In this document: in pieces, positions 60,383-64,000 of the stretch | Layout of the letters: every line of letters begins with the position of its first letter | Numbering within the stretch: position 1 is the first letter of the stretch | From: Methylotenera sp. | GTDB lineage: Bacteria; Pseudomonadota; Gammaproteobacteria; Burkholderiales; Methylophilaceae | Direction of reading: 5' to 3' | Assembly: GCF_030653755.1 (NCBI RefSeq) | Contig: NZ_JAURYU010000045.1 | Span: 124,001 to 188,000 of the forward strand | DNA: 64,000 bases | Translations under genes and position numbers: made by a program | Notes under the pieces: model-generated | Databases searched by the model: none | What the model saw: the letters and a program-made list of their open reading frames with translations, nothing else | What the model was told of the DNA's origin: nothing

Positions 60383-61045
60383 ATGCGACACCTCATTGAT
60401 TTAGCGAATCCAGACAAAAAAGCCCATACGTTGATCATCCTACTACCTGGCGCCAACCACCTACCAGAGGATTTTATCGCTCAAGGTTTTATTAGCGCAG
60501 TCAGGCAACGTCAGTTAAATATCGATCTCGTCATGCCTGAATTAGCGTTTGATCAGATTGCCGATCAAACCGTATTACTGAAAATCCACGACACGGTGAT
60601 GCAACCTTATGTAGCCATGGGCTATACAAACATCTGGATTGCGGGAATTTCCATAGGCGCTTATGTGGCAATCGCCTATGTACACCGCCATCCCGAGCAA
60701 GTGAATGGCTTACTGCTATTGGCACCGTACCCAGGTAACCGCATCACAACCAGTGAAATCGCGTTAGCTGGCGGCATTAAGGCATGGGCGCCTGATGCCA
60801 TCGCCGATGACGATACCGAGCGAGGTAATTGGTATTGGTTAAAAAGCCATGCAAATACTACGCATACGAATACGACAGAAGTACACTTAGGCTATGGAGA
60901 AGATGATCGGTTTGCGAGAGATATTGCAATGATGGCGCAAATATTACCTGACGAATATGTTGATAAGATACCAGGCGACCATGTCTGGCCTGTGTGGCAA
61001 CAGTTATGGCACAATTTTCTAGACAAAATATTTAGTACAAGATGA
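60383..61045 (+). CDS. Alpha/beta hydrolase
   Basis: The 220-residue protein has a nucleophile elbow GISIGA, an oxyanion-type start LIILLPGANH and a late His in GDHVWPVW, so the catalytic triad is probably complete. No signal peptide is seen. In this cluster it may be a thioesterase that releases or edits the acyl chain. Its stop overlaps the next gene by 4 bases. Confidence 0.82.
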   Translation: MRHLIDLANPDKKAHTLIILLPGANHLPEDFIAQGFISAVRQRQLNIDLVMPELAFDQIADQTVLLKIHDTVMQPYVAMGYTNIWIAGISIGAYVAIAYVHRHPEQVNGLLLLAPYPGNRITTSEIALAGGIKAWAPDAIADDDTERGNWYWLKSHANTTHTNTTEVHLGYGEDDRFARDIAMMAQILPDEYVDKIPGDHVWPVWQQLWHNFLDKIFSTR

Positions 61046-61872
61046 TGACCAACGTTCAAGTGACCAACGCTCAAGCTAGAAATTGGCAACCTACTTTATT
61101 CATTAAAATCTCTATCATACTGCACGCCATATTATTAGTGGTATTACTCGCAGCACCCCAGCTCTGGCCTTGGCTACTGGCTATATTAATTGCCAATCAT
61201 TTAGTAATCTCTACAGTTGGGTTGTTACCACGTAGCCACTGGCTAGGCCCGAATTGGACGAAACTACCACCAGCTGCGACGCTTCGTAATGAGATTGCAC
61301 TTACCATTGATGACGGCCCAGATCCACTTGTAACCCGACCAGTGCTAGAGATTTTAGACCGTTACCAAGTCAAAGCCACATTTTTCCAGATTGGTGACCA
61401 TGCCATGAAGCACCCTGAGCTATGCCGCGAGATTATTGAACGTGGGCATGCAATTGAGAACCACAGCCAGAGACATAAGCTATATTTCTCACTGATGGGT
61501 TCAAATAGCATCATGCGTGAAATCACCGATGGCCAAGAGACTTTAAGCCACATTACTAGCATACGCCCACAGTTCTTTCGGGCTCCTGCTGGTTTGCGCA
61601 ACCCATTCCTAGAACCAGTATTGAGCCGTTTAGGTTTAAAGCTTACAAGTTGGTCTGTACGTGCTTTTGATACCCAAAACGGGAATGTGGAAAAAGTTAA
61701 GCATAAACTGATCGCAGGCTTGCGGCCTGGCGCTATTATCCTGCTGCATGACGGCAACGCTGCTCGCACCAAAGCTGACGAACCTATTATATTGGCTGTA
61801 CTACCTGCCATACTAGAAGCTGCGCGCGAAAAAGGTTTGCATTTTGTAACTTTAGCTGAAGCCGCCGCTTGA
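61042..61872 (+). CDS. NodB-type polysaccharide deacetylase family protein with N-terminal membrane helices
   Basis: Two hydrophobic segments (about residues 20-60) precede a NodB domain with all motifs: TIDDGPDP, HSQRH, RAPAG and LLHDGN. These enzymes remove N-acetyl or other acyl groups from sugars through a metal ion. Its place inside a polyene-type operon suggests it modifies a head group or a glycan that holds the product; the substrate is unknown. ATG overlaps the hydrolase stop. Confidence 0.87.
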   Translation: MMTNVQVTNAQARNWQPTLFIKISIILHAILLVVLLAAPQLWPWLLAILIANHLVISTVGLLPRSHWLGPNWTKLPPAATLRNEIALTIDDGPDPLVTRPVLEILDRYQVKATFFQIGDHAMKHPELCREIIERGHAIENHSQRHKLYFSLMGSNSIMREITDGQETLSHITSIRPQFFRAPAGLRNPFLEPVLSRLGLKLTSWSVRAFDTQNGNVEKVKHKLIAGLRPGAIILLHDGNAARTKADEPIILAVLPAILEAAREKGLHFVTLAEAAA

Positions 61873-61943
61873 TACTGCTTACAATAATTTTGTAGTCAGT
61901 TATACTCAAATCATATTCCACGGTTATAGAAAGCCTAGATTTT

Positions 61944-63155
61944 TTGAAACCACTATTACTTTCTCATTTCACTGTTACCAGTTGCATCGGCATCGGCTTG
62001 CAACAAACATTAGATGCCCTACTACACGCACGGCAAGGGCTTAAACCTTGTGATTTTGAAACCGTAGACCTGCCTACTTTCATCGGCGAAGTTGACGACT
62101 TAGATGATGTGCAGATGCGTGACGGCATGGCTGAATATGACTGCCGCAACAACCGTCTAGCACAACTTGGACTAGAACAGGATGGCTTCAATAATGCTGT
62201 GAATGCTGCCGTTGCAAAATATGGGCATGATCGCATAGGCGTATTCTTGGGTACCAGTACATCTGGAATATTAGAAACTGAGCTAGCTTTCCGTCATCGG
62301 GACAAGCTCACCGGGGCGTTACCCGAAGATTTTATCTACAGCAAAACCCAGAACACTTATTCAGTCGCAGATTTCACTCGACACTATTTTAAGCTAGCAG
62401 GGCCAGCAGTGGTGGTGTCATCCGCCTGCTCTTCTAGCGCCAAAGTGTTTAGCGTGGCAAGGCGCATGATAGAGGCTGGCTTAATTGATGCCGCAATAGT
62501 TGGCGGTGTCGACACGCTATGCTTAACGACCTTATATGGATTCAATTCACTGGGACTACTCTCAACTCAAGCCTGCCGCCCGTATGACGTTGCGCGAGAT
62601 GGCATCTCTATTGGCGAAGCCGCGGCTTTTGCCTTGCTAGAGCGCCCATCCGCTACTATGGATGATAGCGCCGTACTATTGCTAGGTATCGGTGAGTCCA
62701 GCGATGCCTACCATATGTCATCCCCACACCCAGAGGGGCTGGGCGCAAAAATAGCCATGCAGCAAGCGTTGCAAAGCGCGAGCTTGGCGCCAACGGATAT
62801 CGACTACATCAACCTGCATGGCACGGCTACTCCCAGCAATGATGCGGCAGAAGCCAAGGCCGTTAGCGCCATATTCACACAACCTATTCCATGCAGTTCT
62901 AGCAAAGGGGCTACTGGGCATACACTTGGCGCTGCTGGTGCTGTAGAGGCCGTGATCTGTGCACTAGCGTTACAGCATAGCTTCATTCCTGGCGGGCTTA
63001 ATACAAAAAAAGTGGATGCTGAACTAAAACTGGATTATCAGTTACAGAATACTAACCAACCCTTAAAACTAGTCATGAGTAACTCCTTTGGCTTTGGCGG
63101 CACCAATTGCAGTCTGATTTTTGGCCTAGCAGAAACGACAGGAGACGCCAAATGA
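61944..63155 (+). CDS. Beta-ketoacyl-ACP synthase (FabF/ApeO-like)
   Basis: The 403-residue ketosynthase has the catalytic Cys in SSACSSSAKV, both His in NLHGTATPSND and KGATGHTLGAAGAVEAV, and the C-terminal NSFGFGGTN. It should extend the polyene chain. The start is TTG at 61944, since the fold begins at once (LLLSHFTVTSCIG). The stop overlaps the next ATG by 4 bases. Confidence 0.93.
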   Translation: MKPLLLSHFTVTSCIGIGLQQTLDALLHARQGLKPCDFETVDLPTFIGEVDDLDDVQMRDGMAEYDCRNNRLAQLGLEQDGFNNAVNAAVAKYGHDRIGVFLGTSTSGILETELAFRHRDKLTGALPEDFIYSKTQNTYSVADFTRHYFKLAGPAVVVSSACSSSAKVFSVARRMIEAGLIDAAIVGGVDTLCLTTLYGFNSLGLLSTQACRPYDVARDGISIGEAAAFALLERPSATMDDSAVLLLGIGESSDAYHMSSPHPEGLGAKIAMQQALQSASLAPTDIDYINLHGTATPSNDAAEAKAVSAIFTQPIPCSSSKGATGHTLGAAGAVEAVICALALQHSFIPGGLNTKKVDAELKLDYQLQNTNQPLKLVMSNSFGFGGTNCSLIFGLAETTGDAK

Positions 63156-63961
63156 CTCCCAAGCTCACCGCCTACATTGAAGGCGTAGGCCTAATAGGTC
63201 CAGGCTTTAACGGCTGGGCTAGTGGCCGCCAGATATTGGCTGGCCAGCAGCCTTACCAATCAGCTAAAACAGTCATCCCTACACCAGAACTATTACCTGC
63301 GGCTGAACGCAGGCGCGCCAGTGATATCGTCAAGCTAACACTGGCCACTTCGCTAGAAGCGATTGCCGAAGCAAGCTTACAAGGTGAAAACTTGCCTAGT
63401 GTATTTTCTTTCTCAAATGGCGATGGCCTTAATTGCCATACCATCTGTGAAATGCTAGCCACTGATGACAGAGAGATATCACCGACGCGATTTCATAATT
63501 CCGTACATAACGCCGCAGCAGGTTATTGGAGCATCGCCACCAAAACCATGGCGACCTCCTCGGTGCTATGCGCCTTTGATGCCAGCTTTGGCGCAGGCTT
63601 ACTTGATGCATTAACGCAAGTAACGGTAGATGGCACACGTTGCATCTTAATGGCGAGTGATACACCTTATCCTGAGCCCATGTTCAGCAAACGGCCTATT
63701 CCCGATAATTGCGGTATTGCGCTGCTACTTGCGCCACAGAAAAGTGAGCAAAGTGAGAAAAGTATCACGCAGATTCAGGTAAGTTTTACGCATGAAGAAG
63801 CCTTTAAATTTTCTGACACAGCCTTAGAAACTTTGCGTCTCGCCATCCCTGCTGCACGCGGCTTACCACTATTACAACTGATTGCCAAAGCGCAGGCTGG
63901 CAGCGTAGTGCTGGATTACCTCGATGATTTACGTTTATTAGTAGAGGTAAAACCTTGCTGA
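63152..63961 (+). CDS. Ketosynthase-like protein (chain-length-factor type, ApeC-like)
   Basis: The 269-residue protein is homologous to the N-terminal half of ketosynthases (IEGVGLIGPGF at the start; AAAGYWSIATK; LCAFDASFGAGLLDA at the position of the active-site loop) but lacks the CSSS nucleophile context and the C-terminal His motifs. It is likely a non-catalytic partner of the ketosynthase, as in other aryl polyene clusters. I use ATG 63152, which overlaps the upstream stop (ATGA); an in-frame start at 63107 lies inside the ketosynthase gene. Confidence 0.85.
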   Translation: MTPKLTAYIEGVGLIGPGFNGWASGRQILAGQQPYQSAKTVIPTPELLPAAERRRASDIVKLTLATSLEAIAEASLQGENLPSVFSFSNGDGLNCHTICEMLATDDREISPTRFHNSVHNAAAGYWSIATKTMATSSVLCAFDASFGAGLLDALTQVTVDGTRCILMASDTPYPEPMFSKRPIPDNCGIALLLAPQKSEQSEKSITQIQVSFTHEEAFKFSDTALETLRLAIPAARGLPLLQLIAKAQAGSVVLDYLDDLRLLVEVKPC

Positions 63962-64000
63962 GTCAGTTGCTAGATAAAGTGTGGATTGCGAACCATATCC
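63955..64000 (+). CDS. Start of a further gene, probably an ApeP-like hotdog dehydratase (cut by the window edge)
   Basis: A TTG at 63955, overlapping the previous stop, opens a frame reading LSQLLDKVWIANHI to the edge. The WIAxHI start is like that of hotdog dehydratases of aryl polyene clusters, which continue with a Pro-His motif. Only 15 codons are visible, so the call is tentative. Confidence 0.5.
   Translation, partial: MLSQLLDKVWIANHI

Overview
The window reads as chromosomal DNA of a moderately AT-rich betaproteobacterium, most likely of the Methylophilaceae (Methylotenera/Methylophilus-like). This is inferred from gene content and order: murJ | rpsT, rplU-rpmA / obgE-proB, pilD-coaE-zapD-yacG, cysS next to a ppiA-ppiB-lpxH row, ribH-nusB, a giant DUF3683-type FAD/Fe-S oxidoreductase and an aryl-polyene-type cluster. 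No methylotrophy marker gene lies inside the window, so the family assignment stays an inference.

Layout. 1-40.6 kb is almost entirely conserved housekeeping DNA: cell wall flippase, ribosomal proteins, purine/proline/arginine/riboflavin/quinone biosynthesis, pilin processing, cytokinesis, protein folding, lipid A synthesis, a PP2C/FHA/HD-GYP signalling row, phoBR, a redox giant, hemJ and an ornithine-lipid pair (olsB, olsA-like). PhoB-type 11-bp-spaced repeats precede both phoB and olsB, so phosphate starvation probably induces ornithine lipid synthesis to replace phospholipid.

40.7-44 kb is an accessory pocket just downstream of a tRNA-Arg(CCG) gene. It holds a frameshifted IS3-family orfA remnant, a SET-domain protein-lysine methyltransferase-like gene (minus strand) and, divergent from it across only 93 bp, the most striking gene of the window: a 528-residue protein made of a long signal peptide, a complete ubiquitin domain (68 of 76 residues identical to human ubiquitin by direct comparison) and a C-terminal autotransporter beta-barrel. 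The predicted signal peptidase site falls immediately before ubiquitin Met1, and the conjugating Gly-Gly end is replaced by Thr-Asn. This looks like a eukaryotic ubiquitin captured as an autotransporter passenger and displayed on, or released from, the cell surface, beside a second eukaryote-like gene.

44-53.4 kb holds an OsmC-YcaO fusion, a cyclic-di-GMP/phosphorelay block (GGDEF-EAL membrane protein, a histidine kinase with a nearly identical tandem PAS duplication, a Rcp1-like receiver, a receiver-GGDEF-EAL protein) and rlmF. 53.6-64 kb is a same-strand, tightly overlapping aryl-polyene-type biosynthesis and export operon that runs off the right edge: acyl carrier protein, membrane protein, AMP-ligase, hotdog dehydratase, LpxL-like acyltransferase, LolA-like carrier, MMPL exporter, alpha/beta hydrolase, NodB-type deacetylase, ketosynthase, ketosynthase-like partner and the start of another dehydratase.
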